A DNA stretch of 64,000 bases from Nibricoccus aquaticus (GCF_002310495.1 NZ_CP023344.1:2356001-2420000), one strand, 5' to 3'. Numbered from the stretch's first letter, positions 43,106 through 52,025 are shown. Notes: generated from the letters alone by a model not told the origin. Program-made: numbers and translations.

Positions 43106-44008
43106 TCACTTCACCGTATCGGGCGCGGGGGTGGATGCGGCTGGTGCAGCGACGGGTGTGTCGAGGGTGGCGGCGATTTTTTCCTTCTGGCGGGAGAGGG
43201 CGGGTTCGTTGACGGAGGCGAGGAGGGTGCGGGCTTCGTCGGTGCGGCGGAGTTCGTGGAGGACTTTGGCCTGGTGGAGGCGGCAGACTTCCTGTTCGAC
43301 GCCGGGCTTCAATTTTTTCTCGAAGGCGCGCCAGAACTGGAGGGCGGCTTCCCATTCGCCGGTTTCGAGTTCGTAGAAGGAGAGGCCGTATTGGTAGGAG
43401 TAGCGCCAGTCGTCGGGGGCGAGGGTCATGGCGCGCTCGAAGGCTTTGTGGAGGGTTTCGTCGAGGGTGGCGCGGGTCCACTGATCGGTTTTGAGAAAGT
43501 CGTCGCGTGCTTCGGTGAGCAACATGCCGAGCTGGTAGTGGTAGAGAGGTTCGTCGGGGGCGAGTTTGATGGCGGCGAGGAAGTAGTTGATGGCCTCGAG
43601 AGGTTTGCCGTCCTCGGCGAGGTGGTTGCCGAGCTGGTTTTTGACGATGGGGAGGTCTTTATCGAGCTGGTTGGCGCGCAGGAGCATGACGACGGATTCT
43701 TTGCTCATGCCGATTTTGCCGAGCATGAGGCCGTAGGCGACGTAGGCGGGGACGAAGTCTTTATGGACGGCGAGGAGGCGGTCGTAGTCCTGGGCGATTT
43801 GCTGGAGCTGGACGCGGAGGTCGTCGGTATTGGCGTCGTCGCCGGCGGCCTCGGCCTTGGCGAAGATTTTCTTCTGGGCCTCGACGATCTCTTTGAGCCG
43901 CGCGGTGGCGTCTTCGACGGGGAGGGCGGCGTGGGAGAGCGGCGCGAAGGCGGTGGCCAGGGCGAGGATGAGAAGGAAGAGGCGGCTGAGGACGCGGGCG
44001 GGCTTCAT
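43106..44008 (-). CDS. Periplasmic TPR-repeat protein
   Basis: The 300-aa product has a signal peptide (FLLILALATAFAPLSHAALP) and then TPR-like helical pairs: DYDRLLAVHKDFVPAYVAYG, LGKIGMSKESVVMLLRANQL, LAEDGKPLEAINYFLAAIKL, RATLDETLHKAFERAMTLAP and YGLSFYELETGEWEAALQFW. The start is the ATG at 44008. It probably scaffolds protein complexes in the periplasm. The adjacent DUF481 gene suggests an envelope function, but no partner is defined. No catalytic motif is present. Confidence 0.85.
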   Translation of the reverse strand: MKPARVLSRLFLLILALATAFAPLSHAALPVEDATARLKEIVEAQKKIFAKAEAAGDDANTDDLRVQLQQIAQDYDRLLAVHKDFVPAYVAYGLMLGKIGMSKESVVMLLRANQLDKDLPIVKNQLGNHLAEDGKPLEAINYFLAAIKLAPDEPLYHYQLGMLLTEARDDFLKTDQWTRATLDETLHKAFERAMTLAPDDWRYSYQYGLSFYELETGEWEAALQFWRAFEKKLKPGVEQEVCRLHQAKVLHELRRTDEARTLLASVNEPALSRQKEKIAATLDTPVAAPAASTPAPDTVK

Positions 44009-44148
44009 GGAGGGGAGTGCGACCCATGAAATCGAGGGAGGTGCCGGGGGTAAAGCGCGGGAGTGAGGGAAGGGGGAGGAGTGAATGGTGAAGAGCGAAG
44101 GGAGAAAGGGGCGGAAGAAGGCGAGCGCGGGGCGGGTGGTTTATTTTA

Positions 44149-44280
44149 ATCGCGAATGGACGCTGATGGAGGCGACTGTTCGGAGGGTTTTTAACCACGG
44201 ATGACACGGATGGGCACGGATGGCGGAGGGCGGACGGGAGGGCGGAGTTTTTGGACAGGATTAACAGGATGAACAGGATT
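44149..44280. repeat. Three-part repeat block, order GCGAATGGACGC / ACCACGGATG / ACAGGATTA
   Basis: AATCGCGAATGGACGCTGAT (44149-44175) is followed by TTAACCACGGATGACACGGA (44190-44225) and TTTTGGACAGGATTAACAGG (44248-44280). The same three elements in the same order recur at 45502-45633. The gap 44009-44403 between the divergent TPR and radical SAM genes also contains GTGAAGAG-type heptamers near 44083-44110 and no gene. Confidence 0.85.
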
Positions 44281-44403
44281 TCGGAGGGGAGGGGTGTCAT
44301 CTCATGGATGACAAACGGGAGGGGGGGCGGAGGTTGGGGAAAATTTTGAGGAGGAAGGTTGCGGAGTGGGGTTTTGCATGTTCATCCGAACGTAGCCGAA
44401 TTT

Positions 44404-45501
44404 ATGTCTGAACCCGATCCAGTTGCTCAGCCTTCAGTGGCGTTTCTCGGGAGAGGGCCGGCGATCAATCCGCCGAACCGGTTCGAGCGGCTGCACGTGG
44501 CGTGCGATGTGGAGACGTGGCAGTGCGATGTGGAGGGCTTGCCGGACGAGCGGCCGGACCCGCGCACGGAGTTTTTTCACGATGCGACGGAGTCGCTGCT
44601 CACGCGCAACGACAGTCCGGACATCCCGTTCGCGTACGGAATGAATGTGTATCGGGGTTGCGAGCACGGATGCGCGTACTGTTATGCGCGGCCGTTTCAC
44701 GAGTATCTGGGGTGGAGCAGCGGGCTGGATTTCGAGACGAAGATTTTGGTGAAGTTGAAAGCGCCGGAGTTGTTGCGGAAGGAGCTGGCGCGGCCGAAGT
44801 GGGAGCCGCAGGTGGTGTCGATGAACGGGGTGACGGATTGTTATCAGCCGGCGGAGCGGCATTTCGGGCTGACGCGGAAGTGCCTGGAGGTGTTTGCGGA
44901 GTTTCGGAATCCGGTGGGGATCGTGACGAAGAATTTTTTGGTGACGCGCGACCGGGATCTGCTGGGCGAGCTGGCGAAGTGGAAGTGCGCGGTGGTGTAC
45001 GTGACGATCACGACGCTGGACGCGGAGCTGGCGGGGAAACTGGAGCCGAGGGCGGCGCGGCCGGAGCATCGGTTGCGGGCGATCCGGATGCTGGCGGAGG
45101 CAGGTGTGCCGGTGGGGGTGATGACGGCGCCGATCATCCCGGGCCTGACGGAGCATGAGATGCCGGCGATCCTCGATGCGGCGGCGAAGGCGGGGGCGCG
45201 GCGGGCGGGTTATGTGGTGCTCCGGCTGCCGTATGCGGTGAAAGGGATTTTTTCGCACTGGCTGGATGTGCATGCGCCGTCGAAGAAGGCGCGGGTGCTG
45301 GATCGGGTGCGGGAGTTAAGAGGCGGGGAGCTAAATGTGGCCGAGTGGGGAAAGCGGATGCGGGGCGAGGGGATTTTCGCGGAGCAGATCCATGATTTGT
45401 TCGCGGTGGCGGCGCGGCGGGCAGGGCTCAACAAGGAGCCGGGGCATATCTCGACGGAGTTTTTTCGCAGGCCGGGCGGGGTGCAGATGAGTTTGTTTTA
45501 A
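44404..45501 (+). CDS. Radical SAM protein, PA0069/Rv2578c (SPL-like) family
   Basis: The start at ATG 44404 gives MSEPDPVAQPSVAFLGRGPA. The 365-aa protein carries the radical SAM cluster motif RGCEHGCAYCYARPFHEYLG with Cys 86, 90 and 93. Family residues follow: GLDFETKILVKLKAPELLRK, VVSMNGVTDCYQPAERHFGL, TRKCLEVFAEFRNPVGIVTK, IPGLTEHEMPAILDAAAKAG, and a C-terminal FFRRPGGVQMSLF. This PA0069-type group is related to spore photoproduct lyase but uncharacterised biochemically. The flanking repeat blocks on both sides make it look like a single-gene transcript. Confidence 0.9.
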   Translation: MSEPDPVAQPSVAFLGRGPAINPPNRFERLHVACDVETWQCDVEGLPDERPDPRTEFFHDATESLLTRNDSPDIPFAYGMNVYRGCEHGCAYCYARPFHEYLGWSSGLDFETKILVKLKAPELLRKELARPKWEPQVVSMNGVTDCYQPAERHFGLTRKCLEVFAEFRNPVGIVTKNFLVTRDRDLLGELAKWKCAVVYVTITTLDAELAGKLEPRAARPEHRLRAIRMLAEAGVPVGVMTAPIIPGLTEHEMPAILDAAAKAGARRAGYVVLRLPYAVKGIFSHWLDVHAPSKKARVLDRVRELRGGELNVAEWGKRMRGEGIFAEQIHDLFAVAARRAGLNKEPGHISTEFFRRPGGVQMSLF

Positions 45502-45633
45502 GCGCGGATGGACGCGAAGGGATGCGAATGACGGGGAATTTTTTGACGACAGATGACACGGATGGGCACGGAGGGCGGAGGTGGAAGGGAAGGGCGGAGG
45601 TTTTGGACAGGATTAAGAGGATGAACAGGATTT
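45502..45633. repeat. Three-part repeat block, same order as at 44149-44280
   Basis: AGCGCGGATGGACGCGAAGG, then GACAGATGACACGGATGGGC, then TTTTGGACAGGATTAAGAGG lie in the 211-base gap after the radical SAM gene. With the block at 44149 it brackets that gene in the same orientation. Confidence 0.85.
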
Positions 45634-45712
45634 CGGAGGGATCGGAGGAGGATTTTCATGAAGAGAGATTCCGGGCTTTCGCTGGGGCGGGGGATTGTGA
45701 TTCTTCGCGGGC

Positions 45713-46429
45713 ATGAGTGAACGTGAGTATGTGATCGGGTTCGATGCGGATGACACGCTGTGGCATAACGAGACGATTTTCGAAAACGTCCATGTGCGCT
45801 TCCGGGCGTTGCTGGCGCGGTATCATGATGCGGCGACCGTGGATCGGACGCAGTTCGCGACGGAGATGCGGAATCTTGAGCTGTACGGCTATGGCGTGAA
45901 AGGGTTCACGCTGTCTGCGATCGAGACGGCGATTCAGCTGACGGAGGGAAAAATCTCGGCGGAGGAAATCCGGCAGTTGCTGGAGCTCGGGCGGGAGATG
46001 CTGGCGCATCCGGTGGAGTTGCTGGATGGCGTGGCGGAGACCCTTGAGGTGCTGGCGCCGGCGCATCGGTTGCTGGTGATCACGAAGGGGGATTTGCGCG
46101 ATCAGGAGCGGAAGCTGAGGAAGTCAGGACTGGCGGAGCGGTTTCGCCATGTGGAGATCGTGTCGGAGAAGGATGAGCGGACGTACGCGGGGATTTTCCG
46201 GAGGCATGGGATCGCGGCGGAGAATTTTTTGATGGTGGGGAATTCGTTGAAGTCGGATATCGTGCCGGTGCTGGCGTTGGGAGGATCGGGCGCGCATGTG
46301 CCTTATCACATCACGTGGGAGCATGAGCGCGTGGAGAACGTGCCGGCGGCGGCGGGGCGTTTCTTCGAGTTGAAGAGTGTGCGTGAGCTGCCGTCGGTCG
46401 TGGCGGCGTGGACGCGGGTGACGGGGTGA
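45713..46429 (+). CDS. HAD-family hydrolase
   Basis: The 238-aa protein shows HAD motif I (VIGFDADDTLWHNETIF, nucleophile Asp and +2 Asp near residues 11 and 13), motif II LLVITKGDLRDQ, motif III Lys in IVSEKDERTYAGIF, and motif IV FLMVGNSLKSDIVPVLALG. A helical cap lies between motifs I and II. It is most like the putative hydrolase group with FDADDTLWxNE starts, which acts on small phosphorylated metabolites; the exact substrate is unknown. The C-terminus FELKSVRELPSVV is typical of that subgroup. The gene is convergent with the DUF418 gene. Confidence 0.92.
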   Translation: MSEREYVIGFDADDTLWHNETIFENVHVRFRALLARYHDAATVDRTQFATEMRNLELYGYGVKGFTLSAIETAIQLTEGKISAEEIRQLLELGREMLAHPVELLDGVAETLEVLAPAHRLLVITKGDLRDQERKLRKSGLAERFRHVEIVSEKDERTYAGIFRRHGIAAENFLMVGNSLKSDIVPVLALGGSGAHVPYHITWEHERVENVPAAAGRFFELKSVRELPSVVAAWTRVTG

Positions 46430-46458
46430 AGCCGACGTGGACGTTGGCGCTTCCGGGA

Positions 46459-47685
46459 TTATGCGGGGACGGATGACGGCTGGTCGCGTTTTCGGAAAGG
46501 CGTCTTGAAGGAGAGCTGGGTGAGGCAGCGCCAGAGCCATTCGAGCGGGCCGTAGTGAAAATGGCGGAGCCAGACGTGCATAAGTGGGAGTTGAACGGCG
46601 AAGACAGCGAGGCCGAAGAGGAGGCTGTAGAACTGGCCCCAGTGGCGGAAGAGTCCGGCGCCGAAGTGGTAGAAGAGGAGAACGCCCAGGGCGTTTTGGA
46701 GGACGTAGCAGGTGAGGCTGGTGCGGCCGAAGGGGATGAGCAGGCGGAGGAGTTTTTGGACGCGAGGGAGTTGGTAGAGCAGGATGAAGCCGGCGGCCCA
46801 GACGACCATCTGGGCGAGGGCTAGCCAGGAGGTGAGGAGTTTTTTGAGGATGCCTTGCTGGACTTTGGAGGCGTCCAGCGAGGGAAGTCCGGCGCGAGCG
46901 ACGTACAGGGCGACGGCGGCGATGAGGGCGACGATCAAGGCACGGCGGGCGAGGCGGGAGGAGGCGTCGGGGTTTTCGAAGAAGCGGGCGCGGGCGAGAA
47001 CGATGCCCCAGAGGAAAAGGCCGAACATCTGGAGGTAGCGGCCGTTTTCGATGGCCCAGGCGGAGCGGCCGAGGATGCTGGTCCAGGCGTTGACCTTCAC
47101 GACTTCGAGGAAGCCCTCGTGGCCGAAAACCTGATACATCTCGCGGTAGTAGGCGCCGACGCCGAGGCGGAGCGGTTGGTAGGCGGGGTCGGCGAAGCTG
47201 CGGAGGAGTTGGTAGAGGAAAGGGAGTTGGAGCAGGAGGAGGGCGGAGAGCCAGAGGAGGAGGCGGTCGGGGGCTTTGTGGAGGAAGACGAGCGGCAGGC
47301 CGAGGACGGCGAGCATGGTGAGGATTTCGCCGCAGTAGAGCAGGCCGAAGAGGTAGCCGCCGGCGCCGAGGAGGAAGAGGCGCCAGACGAAGCGGGCGCG
47401 GAAATCGAGGCCTTTGCGGGCGGCGCTGTCGATGATGAGAGAGAAGCTGACGCCAAACATCATCGCGAAGATGGCGTAGGCCTTTCCGCCGAAGAGGAAG
47501 AAGAGCGTGTCTTTGGTCTGCTGGTTGAGCGAGGCGAGCCAGGCGGGAGGATCGGGCGGGTACTGGCTGAACTCGAAGTGCTCGATGCAGTGGAGCAGGA
47601 AAATGCCGAGCAGGGCGGAGCCGCGGAGGGCGTCGATGAGGTCGATGCGGGAAGGTTTTTCTGGAAGCGCGGCGGGGAGGGGCAT
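46459..47685 (-). CDS. DUF418 multi-pass membrane protein
   Basis: The 408-aa protein has about ten helices and the DUF418 hallmarks: IDLIDALRGSALLGIFLLHC near the N-terminus, FFLFGGKAYAIFAMMFGVSF, and a C-terminal LIPFGRTSLTCYVLQNALGV with FGLAVFAVQLPLMHVWLRHF and YGPLEWLWRCLTQL. Members (YeiB, YxaH type) are uncharacterised inner-membrane proteins distantly related to acyltransferase 3 proteins. It is divergent from the DUF748 gene across 166 bases that probably hold both promoters. Confidence 0.93.
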   Translation of the reverse strand: MPLPAALPEKPSRIDLIDALRGSALLGIFLLHCIEHFEFSQYPPDPPAWLASLNQQTKDTLFFLFGGKAYAIFAMMFGVSFSLIIDSAARKGLDFRARFVWRLFLLGAGGYLFGLLYCGEILTMLAVLGLPLVFLHKAPDRLLLWLSALLLLQLPFLYQLLRSFADPAYQPLRLGVGAYYREMYQVFGHEGFLEVVKVNAWTSILGRSAWAIENGRYLQMFGLFLWGIVLARARFFENPDASSRLARRALIVALIAAVALYVARAGLPSLDASKVQQGILKKLLTSWLALAQMVVWAAGFILLYQLPRVQKLLRLLIPFGRTSLTCYVLQNALGVLLFYHFGAGLFRHWGQFYSLLFGLAVFAVQLPLMHVWLRHFHYGPLEWLWRCLTQLSFKTPFRKRDQPSSVPA

Positions 47686-47851
47686 GAAGCGGCTGGAGGA
47701 TTTCGTGGAGACGAAATGTGGCGGGATGAGTTGAAGCGGGTTTCAGAAAGCGGCGCAGGGCGAAGTGGACAACGGGTATTTGCGGGGAGCGTCCGGTGCG
47801 GGGTGAATTCGAGCGGCTTGCCTGCATTGGCGGCGCGCGTACGGTGCGCGC

Positions 47852-50800
47852 GTGAGCAACCCCAGTATCAAGGAACTTCGTCAGGCGCGGGCTCGTGATG
47901 GCCAGCGTTCTCCCCAATGGCTGCGCCTGCTGTTCATCGTGGCGGGGCTTTTTGTTCTCTATGTCGTGGTGGGATTTTTCGTGGCGCCGCCGATCGTGCG
48001 GGCGCAGCTGGCGAAGCGGTTGTCGGCCGAGATCGGTCGCGAGGTGACGGTGGCGAAGGTGTCGCTGAATCCGCTGAAGCTCTCGGGCGCGATCGAGGGG
48101 TTTGCGATTCGCGAGTTGGATGGGAAGAGCGACTTCGTGGCGTGGAAGCGGGCATTCGCGAATTTCGATTCGTGGTCGTTGTTCGCGGGCGAGTGGCGTT
48201 TCGATGAAGTGACGCTTGAAGGTGCGGCAGCGCGGGTGAGGACGGACCGCGAAGGGAAATTGAATTTCGCGGACATCGTGAAGCGGTTGGAAGCGATGAG
48301 CGCGGGCGCGCCGAAGACGAGTGAGCCGAAGGCGCTGTTGGTGCGGCGGCTGACGGTGAGCGGGGCGAGTCTGGACTATCGGGAGGAGACGGAGGCGGAG
48401 CCGTTCGCGACGACGGTGGGGCCAGTGAGTTTTTCGGTGCGGGAGTTTAATACGGGCGGGAAAAACCAGGCGCCGGGTGAGTTCGCGGCGGTGACGGAAT
48501 CGGGGGAGACGATCGGGTGGAAGGGAACGGTGGCGGTGGCGCCGTTGCGCTCGGCGGGCGAGTTTTCGCTCGGGAGCATCGTGCTGAAAAAGTACAAACC
48601 GTACGTGGGGCGTTATGCGAAGTTCGCGATCACGGATGGGTTGCTCGCGGTGAGCGGGCGTTACGAGCTGGTGCTCGCGCAGGACAAACCGGCGGTGCGG
48701 TTGAGCGAAGGCGTGGTGAGTTTGAAGAATTTCAAGCTGGGCGCGCCGGGTGCGGCGGAGCCGGCGGTGGCGCTGGAGTCGCTGGAGCTGACGGGATTAT
48801 CGGCGGACTCGGCGGTGAACTCCGCGTCGGTCGCGAAGGTGGCGCTCAACGGCGGTCGCGTGGTGGTGACGCGGGATGCGGACGGCATCGATTTGATGCG
48901 GCTGGCGACGCCGAAGGCGGGCGCGTTGCCGGTGGGCGGCGGAGCGGCGGGAAGCGGTGAAGAGGGAACGAGTTTGCTGAATGCGGTGCTGGGCGAGCTG
49001 GCGGTGGCGGGGCTTGCGGTGGTGGTTAACGACACGACCACGCCGAGGGCGGCGCGGCAGGAGCTGACGGAGGTGACGCTGAACGTGAAGGACGTTTCGC
49101 TGGCGCAGCTGGCGAAGAGTTCGCCGGTGGAATTCAGCGCGAAGATCGCGGGTGGCGGATCGGTGGCGGTGTCGGGCGCGGTGGCGCCGCAGCCGCTCAA
49201 GGGAGATCTGACGGTGACGGTGGATAAAGTGCCGCTGGCGTCGGTGAGTCCGTATGCGGAGATGTTCGTGAAGGCGCGGATCGCGCGAGGCTCGGTGTCG
49301 GCGAAGGCGCGCGTGGCGGTGGCGGCTGGCGTGGGCGGCGGGTTGCCGGCGATCACGGCGCAAGCGGATGCGGGCGTGGAGGATTTTCAGGTGATGGAAG
49401 GCGAGGGCGATGAGGAGCTGGCGCATTGGAAGGCACTCTCGTTGCGCGGTATCGAGGCGGCCACTTCGCCGTCGCTGAAGCTGCTGGTGGCGGACATCGA
49501 GTGGACGGAGCCGGTGGGGCGCGTGGTGGTGGGCGAGAACGGCGCGATCAATCTGCTGGATTTGATGGTGACGCCTGCGGGCGCGGGGCAGGTGAAGGCC
49601 GCGGCGGCGCAGAGTCCGGCGGTGACGTTCAACAAGGCGAAGACGGGAGGTGCGCCTGTTGCGGCTGCGGCGGAGCAATCGACGACGTTCATCGCGATCG
49701 ACCGGTTCACGCTGAACAACGCGGCATTTACGTTCGCGGATCGCTCGATGGAGCCGGATGTGAAGATCGCGCTCAACCAGCTGAGCGGAACGGTGAGCGG
49801 ATTGTCGTCGGCGACGCTGGCGCGGGCGGATGTGGATCTGAAGGGGAAGGTGGATGGCGTCGCCCCGGTTTCGATACGCGGGCAGATCAATCCGCTGGCG
49901 GCGGAGGCGTTCACGGATTTGAAGGTGGATTTTCGCGGGATCGATTTGCAGCCGACGGGGCCGTACGTGGGGAAATTCGCCGGGTACGAGCTGGCGAAAG
50001 GCGCGTTGACGCTGGATGTGCGGGCGAAGCTCTCGCAGCGGCGGCTCGATACGAGCAATGTGGTGACGCTGGATCAGTTCACGCTCGGGGCGAAGACGGA
50101 CAGCCCGGAGGCGACGAAGCTGCCGGTGGGGCTGGCGCTGGCGTTGCTGCGAGACCGGCAGGGGAAGATCGTACTGGATGTGCCGGTACAGGGCAGCATG
50201 GACGATCCGGAGTTCCGGGTGGGGCGCGTCGTGTGGCGCGTGCTCGGGAATATTTTGACGAAGGCGGCGACCTCGCCGTTCGCGCTGCTGGGCTCGATGT
50301 TTGGCGGCGGGGCGAAGAGCGAAGAGCTGGCGTTTCAGGAGTTCGTCGCGGGCTCGGCTGAGCTGACGGATGACAGTCGGAGGAAACTGGATGTGATCGC
50401 GAAGGCGCTGACCGAGCGGCCTGCGCTGCGGCTGGATATCGCGGGGGCGTTTGGCGCGGCGGCGGATGCGCCGATGCTGCGCGAGCAGGCGTTGGAAAAG
50501 GGGATGCGCGTGGCGCTCTGGGAAGAGCAGCGCAGGATCGCGGGGCCGGGTGCGGTGGTGCCGCCGCCGGAGCAGATCACGCTCTCGCCGGAAGCGACGG
50601 CACGGTTGACGGGCGTGTTTTATCGGGCGGCGTTTGAGCCGAGAGAGCTGTCTGGGTCGGAAGCGGGCCCGGGGGCGAAGAGTGCCGAGGCGGAGTCGTC
50701 GGATGAAGCTGAGGAGAAGAAACGTATCTGGACGCCGGTGGTGCGGATGTTTCGCCGGGGCGGCGCGCCTGCGCCGGTGGGTTCGACGAAGGTGGCGACG

Positions 50801-51082
50801 CCCAAGGCTCCGCCGCCGCGTGCGATGACGACTGATCCGACGGGTGCGGCGACGGTGGGCGCGCAGGCTGAGGCCGTGCCGGCGGGGCCGACGACGGAGG
50901 AGATGCGCGCGAAGCTGCTGGCGGCGATCACGGTGGATGAGAACACGCTGCGCGAACTCGCGGGTGAGCGAGCGAGGCGTGTGCGCAGTTACCTGATTGA
51001 CGACGGGCACATCGACGCGGAGCGGATTTCGCTGACGGGCGAAACGGCGAAAGGCGCGCGCGTGGATTTGCAGCTCAAGTGA
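47852..51082 (+). CDS. DUF748 (AsmA-like) envelope protein
   Basis: This 1076-aa protein starts at a GTG at 47852. It has a cytoplasmic lead, one membrane anchor (LLFIVAGLFVLYVVVGFFVA, residues 25-45), then the periplasmic AsmA/DUF748 region: VAKVSLNPLKLSGAIEGFAI, a run of beta-strand repeats, and the DUF748 signature near residues 690-770 (VDLKGKVDGVAPVSIRGQIN; LTLDVRAKLSQRRLDTSNVV; LPVGLALALLRDRQGKIVLD; GSMDDPEFRVGRVV). AsmA-like proteins form lipid-conducting bridges or influence outer-membrane assembly; that role is inferred. A late low-complexity segment (residues 940-1010, Ala/Pro-rich) precedes a C-terminal helix. A YkgJ gene follows, its first possible start codon overlapping this stop. 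Confidence 0.92.
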   Translation: MSNPSIKELRQARARDGQRSPQWLRLLFIVAGLFVLYVVVGFFVAPPIVRAQLAKRLSAEIGREVTVAKVSLNPLKLSGAIEGFAIRELDGKSDFVAWKRAFANFDSWSLFAGEWRFDEVTLEGAAARVRTDREGKLNFADIVKRLEAMSAGAPKTSEPKALLVRRLTVSGASLDYREETEAEPFATTVGPVSFSVREFNTGGKNQAPGEFAAVTESGETIGWKGTVAVAPLRSAGEFSLGSIVLKKYKPYVGRYAKFAITDGLLAVSGRYELVLAQDKPAVRLSEGVVSLKNFKLGAPGAAEPAVALESLELTGLSADSAVNSASVAKVALNGGRVVVTRDADGIDLMRLATPKAGALPVGGGAAGSGEEGTSLLNAVLGELAVAGLAVVVNDTTTPRAARQELTEVTLNVKDVSLAQLAKSSPVEFSAKIAGGGSVAVSGAVAPQPLKGDLTVTVDKVPLASVSPYAEMFVKARIARGSVSAKARVAVAAGVGGGLPAITAQADAGVEDFQVMEGEGDEELAHWKALSLRGIEAATSPSLKLLVADIEWTEPVGRVVVGENGAINLLDLMVTPAGAGQVKAAAAQSPAVTFNKAKTGGAPVAAAAEQSTTFIAIDRFTLNNAAFTFADRSMEPDVKIALNQLSGTVSGLSSATLARADVDLKGKVDGVAPVSIRGQINPLAAEAFTDLKVDFRGIDLQPTGPYVGKFAGYELAKGALTLDVRAKLSQRRLDTSNVVTLDQFTLGAKTDSPEATKLPVGLALALLRDRQGKIVLDVPVQGSMDDPEFRVGRVVWRVLGNILTKAATSPFALLGSMFGGGAKSEELAFQEFVAGSAELTDDSRRKLDVIAKALTERPALRLDIAGAFGAAADAPMLREQALEKGMRVALWEEQRRIAGPGAVVPPPEQITLSPEATARLTGVFYRAAFEPRELSGSEAGPGAKSAEAESSDEAEEKKRIWTPVVRMFRRGGAPAPVGSTKVATPKAPPPRAMTTDPTGAATVGAQAEAVPAGPTTEEMRAKLLAAITVDENTLRELAGERARRVRSYLIDDGHIDAERISLTGETAKGARVDLQLK

Positions 51083-51117
51083 GTGGTGATGGCGGGAGGC
51101 ATCGCACGCGTGCGCAG

Positions 51118-51390
51118 ATGAGCACAAAGGAAACAGTGATCGCGTGCCGGGCGGGGTGCGGGGCGTGTTGCATCGCGCCGAGTATCGGCTCGATCCCGGA
51201 GATGGGGTTCAAGCCGGCGGGCGTGCCTTGTATCCATTTACTGGAAGACTATCGGTGCGGGCTTTTCGGGAAGCCAGAGCGACCCGGGTTTTGCGCGAGT
51301 CTGCGGCCGGTGGATTCGATGTGCGGCGCGAATCGCGAGGAGGCGCTGGCGTATCTGGAGGAGCTGGAGCGGTTGACCAAGCCGGAGTGA
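51118..51390 (+). CDS. YkgJ-family cysteine-cluster protein
   Basis: The start is set at ATG 51118 (MSTKETVIACRAGCGACCIA); a GTG at 51079 overlapping the DUF748 stop by four bases is a plausible alternative that would indicate coupling. The 90-aa protein has Cys clusters CRAGCGACC, VPCIHLL, YRCGLFG, GFCASL and SMCG, and the family phrases PGFCASLRP and YLEELERLTKPE. YkgJ proteins probably bind zinc or an iron-sulfur cluster; function is unknown. It is the last gene of the plus-strand group and is followed by the structured RNA candidate. Confidence 0.92.
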   Translation: MSTKETVIACRAGCGACCIAPSIGSIPEMGFKPAGVPCIHLLEDYRCGLFGKPERPGFCASLRPVDSMCGANREEALAYLEELERLTKPE

Positions 51391-51443
51391 GCGGGTGGAA
51401 ATAGGTGAAGGGGTTTTGCGGACGGCGGTGTTTGATCTGGAAA

Positions 51444-51556
51444 CACACAGAAGCGCCGCCGGGTCTGCTCCGTTCTTGGGGTAGGGACAAAAGCCCGGCG
51501 GCGCAGGTGTCCTGTGTGTGGCCCCCGGTTTAGCGACCGGGGGCTATTTTGTGTTT
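51444..51556 (+). ncRNA. Structured RNA candidate ending in a strong terminator
   Basis: Two nested stems are visible: CACACAG (51444-51450) with CTGTGTG (51512-51518), and inside it GCGCCGCCGGG (51453-51463) with its exact complement (51494-51504), enclosing a 30-base loop TCTGCTCCGTTCTTGGGGTA and beyond. An asymmetric bulge (2 versus 7 bases) separates the stems. Directly after comes a rho-independent terminator, stem GCCCCCGG/CCGGGGGC at 51521-51544 with TATTTTGTGTTTT. No plus-strand gene follows for several kilobases, so it is not a riboswitch; it is a small RNA or a structured 3' end of the YkgJ transcript. It does not match SRP RNA, tmRNA or a tRNA, and I could not fit it to 6S RNA. Confidence 0.55.
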
Positions 51557-51572
51557 TGAGAACGGAGCGCGT

Positions 51573-51626
51573 GCGAATGCGCCGCCTACGGGTGGAGGTA
51601 CGGGCGTCGCGCAAGCGCGAGCCCTA
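51573..51626. repeat. Pair of GTAGG-type hairpin repeats
   Basis: GCGTGCGAATGCGCCGCCTA and GGGCGTCGCGCAAGCGCGAG each form a short stem around AA/TT loops and, read on the minus strand, begin with GTAGGCGG and GTAGGGC. They lie just beyond the terminator at 51521-51556. Confidence 0.6.
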
Positions 51627-51646
51627 CACGAAGAGGAGTACGCGGG

Positions 51647-51988
51647 TCAGCGATGATGGCCGTGAGCGCCGGCGCCCATCTCGGCCATCCACTCGAAGTA
51701 TTCGGGGCCGAGGTCTGCGCGGCGTCTTACGGCGAGAACGTCGGGCAGGCGGGCGAGTTCGCCCTCGACGTGGGTGAGGCGGTCGGCGTCGGAGACGAGG
51801 AGCAACATGCGGCTCTCGATGCCGCCGGGGAGGGGCACGCAGAGGATGGCTTCGAGGTTGAAGCCGCCGTCGGCGAAGAGCGCGGTGATGCGCGCCATGG
51901 CGCCGGGATGATTCTGGACGCGCAGCTCGAGCACGATGGTGGGCGTGGGTGCTTTGCGGTCGGTGGGAGGAGTGGGCGGATTAGGCAT
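51647..51988 (-). CDS. ilvN: Acetolactate synthase small (regulatory) subunit
   Basis: This 113-aa protein is a single ACT domain closely resembling Escherichia coli IlvN: TIVLELRVQNHPGAMARITA, LFADGGFNLEAILCVPLPGG, RMLLLVSDADRLTHVEGELA and RLPDVLAVRRRADLGPE. It lacks the longer C-terminal domain of IlvH. IlvN binds valine and gives feedback control of acetolactate synthase, which makes branched-chain amino acid precursors. No large-subunit gene is present in the window, so the subunit is encoded alone. Its transcript is preceded by a valine-rich leader peptide and a terminator (52026-52172), giving it classical attenuation. A short acidic/His tail (MAEMGAGAHGHHR) ends the protein. Confidence 0.9.
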   Translation of the reverse strand: MPNPPTPPTDRKAPTPTIVLELRVQNHPGAMARITALFADGGFNLEAILCVPLPGGIESRMLLLVSDADRLTHVEGELARLPDVLAVRRRADLGPEYFEWMAEMGAGAHGHHR

Positions 51989-52025
51989 GGTACGAGGCCC
52001 GCTCTCGCGTTGCGCTGCTGGGGCG

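Noticed and set aside
51444-51556. SRP RNA, tmRNA or 6S RNA
   Set aside because: The GGAA tetraloop region of SRP RNA and the tRNA-like end of tmRNA are missing, and the fold is too short and lacks the large central bubble expected of 6S RNA.
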